Below, one piece after another: positions 1 through 7,499 of a stretch of DNA of 64,000 nucleotides. Location: positions 868,001 through 932,000 of the forward strand of contig JADJGV010000034.1 in NCBI GenBank assembly GCA_016707895.1, written 5' to 3'. The stretch comes from Myxococcales bacterium. Its GTDB lineage: Bacteria > Myxococcota_A > Polyangia > Haliangiales > Haliangiaceae. Under the pieces are notes generated by a model. That model worked only from the letters and a program-made list of their open reading frames with translations. It did not search any database and was not told where the DNA came from. The translations under genes and the position numbers were made by a program. Numbering within the stretch: the first letter of the stretch is position 1; each line of letters opens with the position of its first letter.

Positions 1-174
1 ATCGCGTCCTCAGCGATGCCGCGCTCCAGGAGCACGGCCGACGTGGCCACTGCGTCGCGCTGCTGCCCGATCCGTACGTCTGGCCCGCGCGCGCGATGCG
101 GACCGGCTCCGCGGCGCCGACGTCACGCGGGGGCGCGCCGACGTGGCGCCGCGGGTGCTGGCCGACGGCGCGGA
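1..174. other. left-edge stretch, possible decayed coding remnant
   Basis: No complete gene lies here. Read on the plus strand, the third frame gives a protein-like run at the left edge (about 3-100). The sense then appears to move to the second frame (about 95-175), as if a frameshift had broken the end of a gene entering from the left. No stop codon closes either frame before the convergent DUF1905 gene. It may be the tail of a broken gene or chance open frame in GC-rich DNA. Confidence 0.25.
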
Positions 175-651
175 TCACCCGCGGGGGCGCAGCTCGACCT
201 GCACGACGTCGCCGTCACCCTTGTCGCCGCGGACCTTCTTGGGCACCGCGAGCAGCGTGCCGTGCTTCTTGTCGCGCCACACGCTGGTCGCCCAGCTGAC
301 GCCGTCGACGGTCGCCAGCACCGGCGTCCGCCCCCAGGCGTGGGTCGCTGGCGGCGCGTGGCGCGCCGGCACCTTGGCGAACGTCCAGCCGCCCGCGCCG
401 GGGTAGCGGAACAGCTTCGCGCGGAACGTCACGCGGCCATCATCGCGCCGCCGGCCGGTCGACGCCAGGTCGCGCTCGATCAAGGCCGCCGCGATCTGCA
501 ACGCCTTGATCCGCCGCACCAGCAGCGTGTGCTGCGCCGTGCCCGGCCGCAGCTTGGGCTGGACCTGCTCGCACTTGCTGACCGTCGAGACGATCGCCCG
601 CAGCGCCTCCGCCAGCTCCGCCTTCGCGAACGGTGGGGTGGCGGCGGTCAC
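175..651 (-). CDS. DUF1905 domain protein
   Basis: A 158-residue cytoplasmic protein of unknown function with no signal peptide. The C-terminal half (about residues 75-155) has the pattern of the DUF1905 small beta-barrel family: a FRAKL start, then GGWTFAKVP, a TVDGVSWATSVWRD strand and a Gly/Asp-rich end. The N-terminal half is predicted helical (KCEQVQ ... RRIKALQIAAALIERDLA) and is not part of that domain. The start is GTG at 651, preceded by AGGAT about six bases upstream. The family is known as a small, often stand-alone domain; its substrate is unknown. The function is not inferable from the neighbours. Confidence 0.7.
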   Translation of the reverse strand: MTAATPPFAKAELAEALRAIVSTVSKCEQVQPKLRPGTAQHTLLVRRIKALQIAAALIERDLASTGRRRDDGRVTFRAKLFRYPGAGGWTFAKVPARHAPPATHAWGRTPVLATVDGVSWATSVWRDKKHGTLLAVPKKVRGDKGDGDVVQVELRPRG

Positions 652-793
652 CCGGCGATCCTACCGCGCGCCGGGGCGCGGGCGTGGGGGGGGGGCCGAG
701 CTGAGCGCGCGCAACCGCGGCCGCCGAGCGGTGTCCGATCGGCATGCAGCGTCGTAGGTCCTCCGCACCTGGGTTCGGCCGCGAGGCGGCGGC

Positions 794-1087
794 GTGGTCG
801 TGAGCGCGACGGTGGGGCCCGCGCGCCTGCGTCGGTGGCGCTGGCCGGCGCTGGTCGCGCTCGCCGCGGCGGCCGCCGTGGGCGGGCTCGGGGCGTGGGC
901 GGGCGGCGTCGACCGGACCGACCGCGCCGCGCCCGTGCGCCGGTGGCGCTGCGGGAACGAGACGCCCGCCGAAAGCGCCGCCCTCGACCGCATCGCCCGC
1001 GATCGCGCCGCCTTCGACCGCGCCGCCCTCGACCGCGCCCGCCTCGACAGGGCGCGCGGTGCCGCGCCGCCCGTGGCGCCGCCCTGA
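794..1087 (+). CDS. small hypothetical single-pass membrane protein
   Basis: A 97-residue frame with good GC3 bias starting at GTG 794 (GAGG lies about eight bases upstream). Residues 16-38 form one hydrophobic segment rich in Ala and Val after a basic start. The C-terminal part is a run of DRxAxxDRA-type heptad-like units (about residues 60-88) that would form a charged helix. No family is recognised. The minus-strand frames here are longer but Arg/Pro/Gly-rich in the manner of shadows, so the plus-strand frame is preferred. It could still be spurious. Confidence 0.4.
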   Translation: MVVSATVGPARLRRWRWPALVALAAAAAVGGLGAWAGGVDRTDRAAPVRRWRCGNETPAESAALDRIARDRAAFDRAALDRARLDRARGAAPPVAPP

Positions 1088-1169
1088 CCACCCGCGCTGC
1101 TGACCGGCGTCGCAGGTTCTGGGTCCCCGCGACGGCACGCGGGCTCCGAACGGGCTAGGGTGTGCCCAG

Positions 1170-1964
1170 ATGAGTTCCATCCGAGACGTCCTCCGCGCCG
1201 CGAAGCAGCGAGATCAGAAGGCCTTCGAGGCCTCGCCCTTCGCGCCGGTCGTCGTCGCCGACTACAAGGCCGCGCTCGCGGCGCGCCTGGTGCTTGGCGA
1301 CCCCGGCGCCATGGGCCTCAAGCCGTTGGTCGTCGACCGCTCGGGCGGCTACTTCTTGGTCTGGGAGCGCGGCCCGATCGCGGGGTGCATCGTCTACCTC
1401 GGCGCCGAGGGCCAGCAGTACGTCGCCGCCGGCAGCGAGGACGAGATGATCTCGATGCTGCCGTACGGCGGCGCGGTGCTCGACGCGATGGCGTACTGGG
1501 CGCAGCGGCTCACCGCGCCGGCGTCGACGGCGGCCGCCCCCGGGGGCCTCACCCCGGCGGACTTCGAGGCCCGGCGCGCCGCGGCCGACCCCGCCGACGC
1601 CTGGCTCGTCAAGCTCGTGCCCGCGATGACCGCCGCCGGGGTCGCGATCGCGCCCGATCCGCTCGCGACGATCGAGGCGGCGAACCGCGCGGTGCTCGTC
1701 GAGTGGCGCGCGGTGTGCGAGCGCCGGTTCGAGACCCAGGCCGTCAAGGCCGATCTCGCGGTGGCGCCGCGCCCCTACCAGGCCACCGCGCTGTTCCAGA
1801 TCGGCGAGCGGATCCAGCACCCGACCTTCGGCGAGGGCGTCGTCGAGGCGCGGCCGGACCCCGGCAAGATGACCGTGTTCTTCAAGTCCGGCCGCAAGGT
1901 GCTGGTGCAGGCCAAGGAGCCGCCGCCGCCGCCGGTCGTCAAGGCCCGCGGCCGCCGGCGCTGA
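1170..1964 (+). CDS. hypothetical protein with C-terminal UvrD-type Tudor-like domain
   Basis: A 264-residue soluble protein starting at ATG 1170 with AGGG about ten bases upstream. Residues 1-130 form an alpha/beta region I do not recognise. Residues about 210-250 (GERIQHPTFGEGVVEARPDPGK, then a strand ending in a KVLVQ stretch) match the Tudor-like barrel at the C-terminus of UvrD/PcrA helicases. That barrel also occurs detached in many myxobacterial proteins and is usually a nucleic-acid or RNA-polymerase contact module. It is followed by a Pro-rich linker and a basic RGRRR tail. The partner is unknown; a regulatory or nucleic-acid role is only inferred. Confidence 0.7.
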   Translation: MSSIRDVLRAAKQRDQKAFEASPFAPVVVADYKAALAARLVLGDPGAMGLKPLVVDRSGGYFLVWERGPIAGCIVYLGAEGQQYVAAGSEDEMISMLPYGGAVLDAMAYWAQRLTAPASTAAAPGGLTPADFEARRAAADPADAWLVKLVPAMTAAGVAIAPDPLATIEAANRAVLVEWRAVCERRFETQAVKADLAVAPRPYQATALFQIGERIQHPTFGEGVVEARPDPGKMTVFFKSGRKVLVQAKEPPPPPVVKARGRRR

Positions 1965-2022
1965 TCATCGCCACCGCGGCGCGTGGGTTGGGTACCCTGG
2001 TCGCGTGCCTGTGCCCAGCTCG

Positions 2023-3327
2023 ATGCGTCGGAGGTGGTTCGTCGTCGTCGCCGCCGTCGCGGTGGCCGCGTGCGGCGCGGGGAGCGCGCAGCCCGACGCC
2101 ACCCCGGCCGACGCCGCCCCGGACGCCCGGGCCGCCCCCGACTACGGGCGGCTGTTCCCCACCGATCGCGTGATCGACGTCGCGCTCGACACCAGCGCCG
2201 CCGACTGGGCGGCGCTGATGGCCGACCCGCTCAACGACGCGCTGCAGATCCCGGCCACGGTCACCTACGACGGCGCGGTCGTCACCCAGGTCAGCCTCAG
2301 CACCAAGGGCAACTCGTCGCGCAACTCGGTCCGCGCGATGGGCTCGCAGCGCTACAGCTTCAAGCTCGACCTCGACGAGCGGGTGCCGGGGCAGCGGCTG
2401 TTCGGCGTCGACAAGCTCAACCTGCACAACTCGTTCAAGGACCCGACGCTGCTGCGCGAGACGATCGGCTACGCGATGATGCAGGGCGCCGGGGTCCCGG
2501 CCAGCCGCACGGCGTTCGCGCGCCTCACGATCAACGGCCAGCCGTGGGGCCTCTACGTCGTGGTCGAGCAGGTCGAGGCCGACTTCCTGCGCGACCGGTT
2601 CGGCGCCGCCGACGGTGAGCTGCTCAAGCCCGACCAGCCGTCGGGGCCGCTGACCCTCCGCGGCGCGACCTTCGCCGACTACCCGGGCGTCGAGGTGAAG
2701 CTCGACGGCGGCGACCCGACGCACCAGCGGTTCCTCGATCTGATCGCGGCGCTCGATCACGGCACCGAGGCCGAGGTGGCGGCGGTGCTCGACGTCGATC
2801 GCCTGCTGCCGTGGCTGGCGATCAACACGTACCTGGCCAACCTCGACAGCTACGCCGGCAGCGCCCACAACTACTACCTGTACCTGGACCCGGCCAGCGC
2901 GCGCTGGATCCTCGTGCCCTGGGATCTCAACGAGACCTTCGGCAACTTCCGCTGCGGCTGGACCGCGGCGAACATCGTCGCGCTCGATCACCTGCGGCCG
3001 CAGTGCAACCAGCCGGCGCCGCGGCCGCTGATCAGCAAGGTGCTGGCGTCGCCCACCTGGCGCGCGCGCTACCAGGCGCTGCTGCGCGACCTGATCGCCG
3101 GCCCCGGGGCGCCGACCGCGGTGCGGATCGACGTCGACGCCCGCGCCGCGCTGATCCGCGACGCGGTCGCGGCCGATCCGACCAAGTTCTTCACGCTGGC
3201 GCAGTTCGACACGGCGATCCACGACGACCTGCCGGTCACCAACCAGCCCGGCCTCGACTCCGCGATCCTCGGGCTGACCGCGTTCGCCGAACGGCGCGCC
3301 GCCGCGCTCGCGACGCAGCTGCCGTAG
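2023..3327 (+). CDS. CotH-kinase family lipoprotein
   Basis: A secreted lipoprotein of about 434 residues. After a basic n-region (MRRRW) and a hydrophobic stretch comes the lipobox VAAC, with the lipidated Cys at residue 17. An Asp/Ala/Pro-rich linker follows, then a CotH domain over about residues 45-400. Visible family landmarks are STKGNSSR, the KLDLDE ... DKLNLHNSFKD stretch, a GLYVVVEQ strand and WILVPWDLNETFG, which holds the late acidic motif. CotH proteins are protein kinases of spore coats and of bacterial cell surfaces. The target here is unknown. An alternative GTG start at 2005 adds six residues. A second CotH lipoprotein lies at the right edge of the window. Confidence 0.88.
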   Translation: MRRRWFVVVAAVAVAACGAGSAQPDATPADAAPDARAAPDYGRLFPTDRVIDVALDTSAADWAALMADPLNDALQIPATVTYDGAVVTQVSLSTKGNSSRNSVRAMGSQRYSFKLDLDERVPGQRLFGVDKLNLHNSFKDPTLLRETIGYAMMQGAGVPASRTAFARLTINGQPWGLYVVVEQVEADFLRDRFGAADGELLKPDQPSGPLTLRGATFADYPGVEVKLDGGDPTHQRFLDLIAALDHGTEAEVAAVLDVDRLLPWLAINTYLANLDSYAGSAHNYYLYLDPASARWILVPWDLNETFGNFRCGWTAANIVALDHLRPQCNQPAPRPLISKVLASPTWRARYQALLRDLIAGPGAPTAVRIDVDARAALIRDAVAADPTKFFTLAQFDTAIHDDLPVTNQPGLDSAILGLTAFAERRAAALATQLP

Positions 3328-3354
3328 CCCACCGCTGGCCTCGCAGGCCGCGCG

Positions 3355-4176
3355 TCAGGGCAGGAAGGCCGCGGGCCCCTGCGCGATCAGCAGGTCGAAC
3401 TCGGCGCCGCGCAGCGCGCGGTCGAACACCGCGGCCTCGTCGATCAGGCCGAGCAGCGTCCCGAGATCGGAGAGGCCGCCCGTGAAGTTGGCCGCGCCGA
3501 TCGAGAGCCCGGACTCGGCCTTGCCATCGTTGTGGACGTGGGTGTGCTCGTCGAACCTGTTGACGTCGTGGCTGCCCGAGTACTGGCCGGCGGTCGCGCC
3601 CGGCGCCGGGTCGACGAACACGTCCAGCGTGTCGCTGGCCGCCACGTAGGTCGCGATCACCTGGTGCCAGTTGCCGTCGTCGATCGCGACGTCGGTGTGC
3701 GGGTTGCTGACCCAGCCGCTGTCCCACTGCACCGTCTGGCTGCGCACGAACATCGCCTTCGAACCCTGGTTCCACGCGGTCCCGGCGGGGTTGCGCGAGA
3801 ACAGCGCGCCCGACGACGACGACGTGCGCACGTAGACGTGCCAGGTGAAGTCGGCGTTGAAGTCGAACCCGGCCGGCGCGCCGACGTCGAAGCGGTCCCC
3901 CGCGGTGCCGAGCCGCAGGGCCTCGCCGCGGCGTCCGGACCCGCCGGTGCTGATCCGGGCGGCGCCGACCAGCGTCCCGGCGTGGGGGCCGACCAGATCG
4001 CGGCCATCGACGTCGAAGCTCCAGTAGCCGGCGGGTGGATCGAACGCCGGGCCGGCGTCGACGTCGCGCGCGGCGCCGTCGATGGCGCCGCTGTCGACCG
4101 CGCCGACCTCGGAGCCGCCGGCTGGTGTGAAGCTGCAGCCGGTGACCAGCCCGAGGAGCACGCACGAGCGCCACAT
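3355..4176 (-). CDS. LamG-domain lipoprotein
   Basis: A 273-residue exported lipoprotein. ATG 4176 gives a short signal MWRSCVLLGLVTGC with the lipobox Cys at residue 14. An upstream in-frame ATG at 4215 would put 13 extra residues before the signal and is less likely. Residues about 45-270 form a concanavalin-like LamG fold: GYWSFDVDGRDL, GALFSRNP, a DGNWHQVIATY strand (the typical LamG WHQVA-like motif), and a closing IDEAAVFDRAL. Such domains bind sugars or proteins at the cell surface. The gene converges on the CotH gene, with a short GGCCT-CGC-AGGCC hairpin between the two stops. Confidence 0.85.
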   Translation of the reverse strand: MWRSCVLLGLVTGCSFTPAGGSEVGAVDSGAIDGAARDVDAGPAFDPPAGYWSFDVDGRDLVGPHAGTLVGAARISTGGSGRRGEALRLGTAGDRFDVGAPAGFDFNADFTWHVYVRTSSSSGALFSRNPAGTAWNQGSKAMFVRSQTVQWDSGWVSNPHTDVAIDDGNWHQVIATYVAASDTLDVFVDPAPGATAGQYSGSHDVNRFDEHTHVHNDGKAESGLSIGAANFTGGLSDLGTLLGLIDEAAVFDRALRGAEFDLLIAQGPAAFLP

Positions 4177-4257
4177 GGTCGACCAGTGTAGCGCGGGCGC
4201 GGGCGCGGAGATCAATGGCGTCGCCGCTCCGGCGGTGGCGACGCGGGCGAGGGCGGT

Positions 4258-4587
4258 TCAGTCGAAGATGTCCCACCACGACCGCTTGCGACCCGGGTAG
4301 CGGCCGCGGTCGTCGTCGTCGTCGTCGTCGCGGCGGCGCCGGCGGTCGTCGTCGTCGCGCCGGCGGTCGTCGTCGTCGTCGTCGCGGTGGGCCGGGCCGG
4401 CCGCGGCGCGCGGCGGGGCGTCGCGGAGGTCGCGGGGGCCGGCCTCGGCGTCCCGGGCGCGCGCGAGCAGCTTCTCGAGCTCGCCGCGATCGAGCCAGAT
4501 GCCGCGGCAGCGGTCGCAGCGGTCGATCGTGACGCCGTCGCGGTCGAGCTCGAGCAGCGGTGCGTCGTGGCAGCGGGGACAGTTCAT
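4258..4587 (-). CDS. zf-TFIIB zinc-ribbon protein with Asp/Arg repeat tail
   Basis: A 109-residue protein. The ATG at 4587 is chosen because AGGAGA sits seven bases upstream; in-frame ATGs at 4653 and further upstream lack that site. Two CxxC knuckles (Cys3/Cys6 and Cys24/Cys27) followed by GIWLDRGELE are the signature of the bacterial zf-TFIIB family, a small zinc ribbon of unknown role. The middle of the protein is a low-complexity Asp/Arg run encoded by a trinucleotide repeat. It ends in a hydrophobic RSWWDIFD, a tail type also usual in this family. The Asp blocks are longer than I would expect. Confidence 0.85.
   Translation of the reverse strand: MNCPRCHDAPLLELDRDGVTIDRCDRCRGIWLDRGELEKLLARARDAEAGPRDLRDAPPRAAAGPAHRDDDDDDRRRDDDDRRRRRDDDDDDDRGRYPGRKRSWWDIFD
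4311..4386. repeat. GTC/GAC trinucleotide repeat tract
   Basis: Three blocks of uninterrupted GTC triplets (about 4311-4329, 4347-4357 and 4368-4383 on the plus strand), split by GCGGCG-type spacers. On the coding strand they are GAC codons and make the Asp blocks of the zinc-ribbon protein. Tracts of this kind can slip, so the Asp-run length may vary between strains. Confidence 0.8.
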
Positions 4588-4823
4588 CGACTTCTCCTGG
4601 TGGGCGGGCGCGGCCGCCGGGGCGGCGCGTCGGGCGTGGGCCGTGGTGGACATGCCCTCAACCTGGGGCGCCCGCGGCCCTTCGTCGAATCGAAAGTTCG
4701 CATCGGAGAGTGTGAGAAAAACGACACGACGTTCCATCCGCGGACGGCCGCCGCCCGGGCCCGTGATCTCGGAGACTTGCGCGTCGGCTGTCACACCTGG
4801 CCGGCGCGCGACTCCACCTGTGC

Positions 4824-6029
4824 ATGGAGACCTCGGCCCGGCAGTCACGCGATCAGGAGACCGGCGGCGCGGAGCAAGAGGCGGCGTTCGCCAACGGGAA
4901 CGCCGAGCGGCCAGCGGCGCCGGCGGCGCTCGAGGCCCGCGCCATCCTGGCCGGCGGCGGCGGCGCCAAGGCGCTGGCCGCGCTGCTCCACCAGCACCCC
5001 GATCAGCGCGAGCCGATCGTCGCCGAGATCCAGCAGCACCCGGCCGGCGGCAACGCGGTCTGCGGCGAGGTGCTCGAGGAGATGGCGGTGCCCAAGGGCC
5101 CCGAGCCGCTGCTGCGCGTCGGGTCCCGCGGCGAGCCGGTGGTGCGCCTGCAGCAGGGCCTCATCAAGCACGGCGCGACGATCAGCGCCGACGGCGCGTT
5201 CGGCCCGCAGACCGCCGGCGCGGTGATGGCGTTCCAGCTCCAGAACGACCTGGTCGCCGACGGGATCGTCGGGCCCAAGACCTGGGGCGCCCTCGACGGC
5301 GCGCCGGCCGCCGAGCAGCAGGCCGAGCCCAAGGCGCCGGCGGCCGAGCCGGTGCAGGACGAGCACCCCGCGCCCACCACGCCGACGCCGACGACGACCC
5401 CGGGCACCGGCGCGGGCGGCGCCACGACCGCGGGCGACAAGTACCGCGAGCAGTACGTCTCGCAGCTGCTCTACTTCGAGGGCGCGCAGGAGGGCGACGC
5501 GAAGTTCGAGTCGATCATGTCGCACGAGGGCCTCGAGGCGCAGCGCAAGGCGGCCGACGGCAAGACCTTCAGCACCTGCAACTCGTTCTCGGGGATCATG
5601 CAGACGATGGCCGAGCAGAAGTCGGGCGTGAAGATGAAGGCCAAGATCAACCTGTACGTGATGGACCCCAAGTGGCGCGAGAAGAACCTGCCCGAGGGCG
5701 CGTTCCACCCGGGCGGCGGCGGCGACCGGCCCAAGCCGGGCGACATCCTGATCTTCTCGCAGCTCGACGGGCGGACCTTCGCGCACATGGGCAACTTCAT
5801 CGAGGGCCCGATCGCCACCGACGACGGGCTCGAGGAGTGGCAGTGCATCGACGGCGGCCAGGGCCAGGCCGGCAAGTACGTCGACGGCGTCTGCGTGCAG
5901 CAGGGGCACGAGATGATCGGCCGCACCCACATCAAGTACAACCCGGCCAACAACCAGACCGTCCCCAAGTGGGGCAACCCGCGGATGGTCTACGGCTGGG
6001 TCGACATCGCGATGCTCGCCGCCGAGTGA
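4824..6029 (+). CDS. peptidoglycan-binding protein with Cys/His peptidase-like domain
   Basis: A 401-residue protein with no signal peptide or membrane segment. The first 90 residues are a charged/Ala-rich leader of unknown type. Residues about 95-155 are a PG_binding_1 domain (LRVGSRGEPVVRLQQGL, DGAFGPQT, DGIVGPKTWGAL). A Pro/Thr-rich linker (about 160-205) leads to a C-terminal domain with Cys252 (TFSTCNSF) and His321 (FAHMGNF). That Cys-then-His order and the KPGDILIF strand between them are typical of NlpC/P60- or CHAP-like amidases. The likely role is cleavage or binding of cell-wall peptides. The missing signal suggests release by a specialised secretion route, but no secretion genes are nearby. 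Confidence 0.72.
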   Translation: METSARQSRDQETGGAEQEAAFANGNAERPAAPAALEARAILAGGGGAKALAALLHQHPDQREPIVAEIQQHPAGGNAVCGEVLEEMAVPKGPEPLLRVGSRGEPVVRLQQGLIKHGATISADGAFGPQTAGAVMAFQLQNDLVADGIVGPKTWGALDGAPAAEQQAEPKAPAAEPVQDEHPAPTTPTPTTTPGTGAGGATTAGDKYREQYVSQLLYFEGAQEGDAKFESIMSHEGLEAQRKAADGKTFSTCNSFSGIMQTMAEQKSGVKMKAKINLYVMDPKWREKNLPEGAFHPGGGGDRPKPGDILIFSQLDGRTFAHMGNFIEGPIATDDGLEEWQCIDGGQGQAGKYVDGVCVQQGHEMIGRTHIKYNPANNQTVPKWGNPRMVYGWVDIAMLAAE

Positions 6030-6051
6030 CGGCCGCGACCGGGTTGCCGCC

Positions 6052-6321
6052 TCAGGGCTCGACGGGCTCGAGGTCGCACTGCGCCCGACAGCGCGCGTCG
6101 ACCTCGTCGTACTCGCCGTCCTCGGTCATCAGGCAATCCTCGAGGCAGCGCAGCGCCTCCTGGTACACGGGGTCGGGAGGCTCCTCGGGCTTGGGCGTGG
6201 CCGAGGCGGCCGGGGCCGAGGCGGGCGGCGCCGCCGCCGCCGGCGCGGGCGTCGCGGTCGGCGCCGGCGCACCACCGCACGCGATCACCAGCACGAGCGC
6301 GAGCGTCGAGGTTCGGATCAT
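6052..6321 (-). CDS. small lipoprotein with twin CX3C motif
   Basis: An 89-residue lipoprotein. MIRTSTLALVLVIAC carries the lipobox, with Cys15 as the lipidated residue. It is followed by an Ala/Pro/Thr linker to about residue 50 and then a short helical pair with CLEDC and CRAQC. Two CX3C motifs facing each other usually form a disulphide-stapled helical hairpin. No family name is recognised. It converges on the peptidoglycan-binding gene and is probably monocistronic. Confidence 0.65.
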   Translation of the reverse strand: MIRTSTLALVLVIACGGAPAPTATPAPAAAAPPASAPAASATPKPEEPPDPVYQEALRCLEDCLMTEDGEYDEVDARCRAQCDLEPVEP

Positions 6322-6385
6322 CGCCCCATCGTAGGGGATCTCGGACCGGCGTGGCGGAGATCGCGGTGACGGCGGCGGCCCACCA

Positions 6386-6766
6386 TCAGCCCCGGCTGGC
6401 GATCCAGATCAGGTAGTCGCGCAGTCGCGCCCAGTACAGGCGGCGCACCCGGGGCAGGCGGCGCAAGAGCGGTGGCTGGCAGCGCGGGTTGAGCCACATC
6501 GCGGTGGCGCGCCCGGGCACCTCGGCGAACCGCGCGCGGGCGTCGGCGACCAGGCGATCGATCAGCAGGTCGACGTCGATCACGTCGGCGGCGCGGCGCA
6601 GCAGCGCGCCCTCGAGCCGATGGTCGGCGAGCCCGATGGCGGCGCAGTACGAGCGCACGCCGTCGTCCGAGATCGCCGCCGGGCGCGCGGCGTCGCGCAG
6701 CCGTCGCCCGAGCGTCCACAGCGTCCGATCGACGTCGGCAGGGAGAGACGCAGATTGAGCCAGCAT
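6386..6766 (-). CDS. hypothetical protein
   Basis: A 126-residue soluble protein starting at ATG 6766. It is Arg/Leu/Ala-rich and mostly helical by pattern (TLWTLGRRLRDAAR, LLIDRLVADARARF), ending in an aromatic stretch (RRLYWARLRDYLIWIASRG). No family is recognised. A longer version of the frame runs to 6940 but would overlap the promoter region of the divergent arr gene, so the internal ATG is preferred. The 124 bases between the two start codons probably hold both promoters. Confidence 0.5.
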   Translation of the reverse strand: MLAQSASLPADVDRTLWTLGRRLRDAARPAAISDDGVRSYCAAIGLADHRLEGALLRRAADVIDVDLLIDRLVADARARFAEVPGRATAMWLNPRCQPPLLRRLPRVRRLYWARLRDYLIWIASRG

Positions 6767-6890
6767 GCCTGAGGTCGTTTCAACCGGCGTGCCAGTCTGC
6801 AAGTCGCCGTCGCGACACGCGCGCGCCGCGCGCCGCCGTTGCCAAACGCAACCGTCGACGTCGACCGCGGACCGTAGGATGCTCGACGCG

Positions 6891-7340
6891 ATGAGCACCA
6901 CCGCCCCGGCGCCGGTCCCGTTCGAGGTGTGGACCGACACCGACGGCGCGCCGCGCTACCTCCACGGGACCAAGGCCGCGCTCGCGCCTGGCGAGCTGAT
7001 CGAGCCCGGTCGCGCCTCGAACTTCGGCAAGCGATCGGCCGCCGCGTTCGTCTACCTGACCGCGACGCTCGACGCCGCGACCTGGGGCGCCGAGCTGGCG
7101 ATCGGCGACGGCCCCGGCCGCATCTACATCGTCGAGCCGACCGGGCCGATCGAGGACGATCCCAACCTCACCGACCAGAAGTTCCCCGGCAACCCCACGC
7201 GCTCGTACCGGTCGCGGGCGCCGCTGCGGGTCGTCGCCGAGCTCCGCGACTGGCGCGGCCACGCCCCCGCACAGCTCGAGGCCATGCGGGCGGGGCTGGC
7301 GCGCCTGGCGGCGCAGGGGATCGAGGCGATCGAGGACTGA
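6891..7340 (+). CDS. arr: NAD(+)-rifampin ADP-ribosyltransferase
   Basis: A 149-residue cytoplasmic enzyme that transfers ADP-ribose from NAD+ to the ansa-chain hydroxyl of rifamycins and so inactivates them. The similarity to the known Arr proteins runs end to end: YLHGTKA near the start, VYLTATLDAATWGAELA, GRIYIVEPTGPIEDDPNLTDQKFPGNP and SYRSRAPLRV. The catalytic His-Tyr-Asp set is visible as His25, Tyr55 and Asp90. ATG 6891 is chosen over ATG 6879 because AGGA lies directly before 6879. The length matches the family (about 140-150). No other resistance or mobile gene adjoins it, so it looks like a chromosomal intrinsic resistance gene. Confidence 0.93.
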   Translation: MSTTAPAPVPFEVWTDTDGAPRYLHGTKAALAPGELIEPGRASNFGKRSAAAFVYLTATLDAATWGAELAIGDGPGRIYIVEPTGPIEDDPNLTDQKFPGNPTRSYRSRAPLRVVAELRDWRGHAPAQLEAMRAGLARLAAQGIEAIED

Positions 7341-7499
7341 CGCGCGGGCCGACCGCCGCCCGCCGGGCGACCACGTCGGGCGGCCACCTGGGTAGCCGGG
7401 GTGGTGGCGAGTGGCCTGTTCGCCGACATCGCGGCGCGGGCTAACCCCGCGACGTCACACCTCCGGGGTGATGGCACCGCACGTGCAAAGGGCCGGCCC

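Noticed and set aside
4311..4386. Short repeats resembling a CRISPR array
   Set aside because: They are pure trinucleotide runs inside a coding sequence, with no spacers of constant length and no cas genes near.
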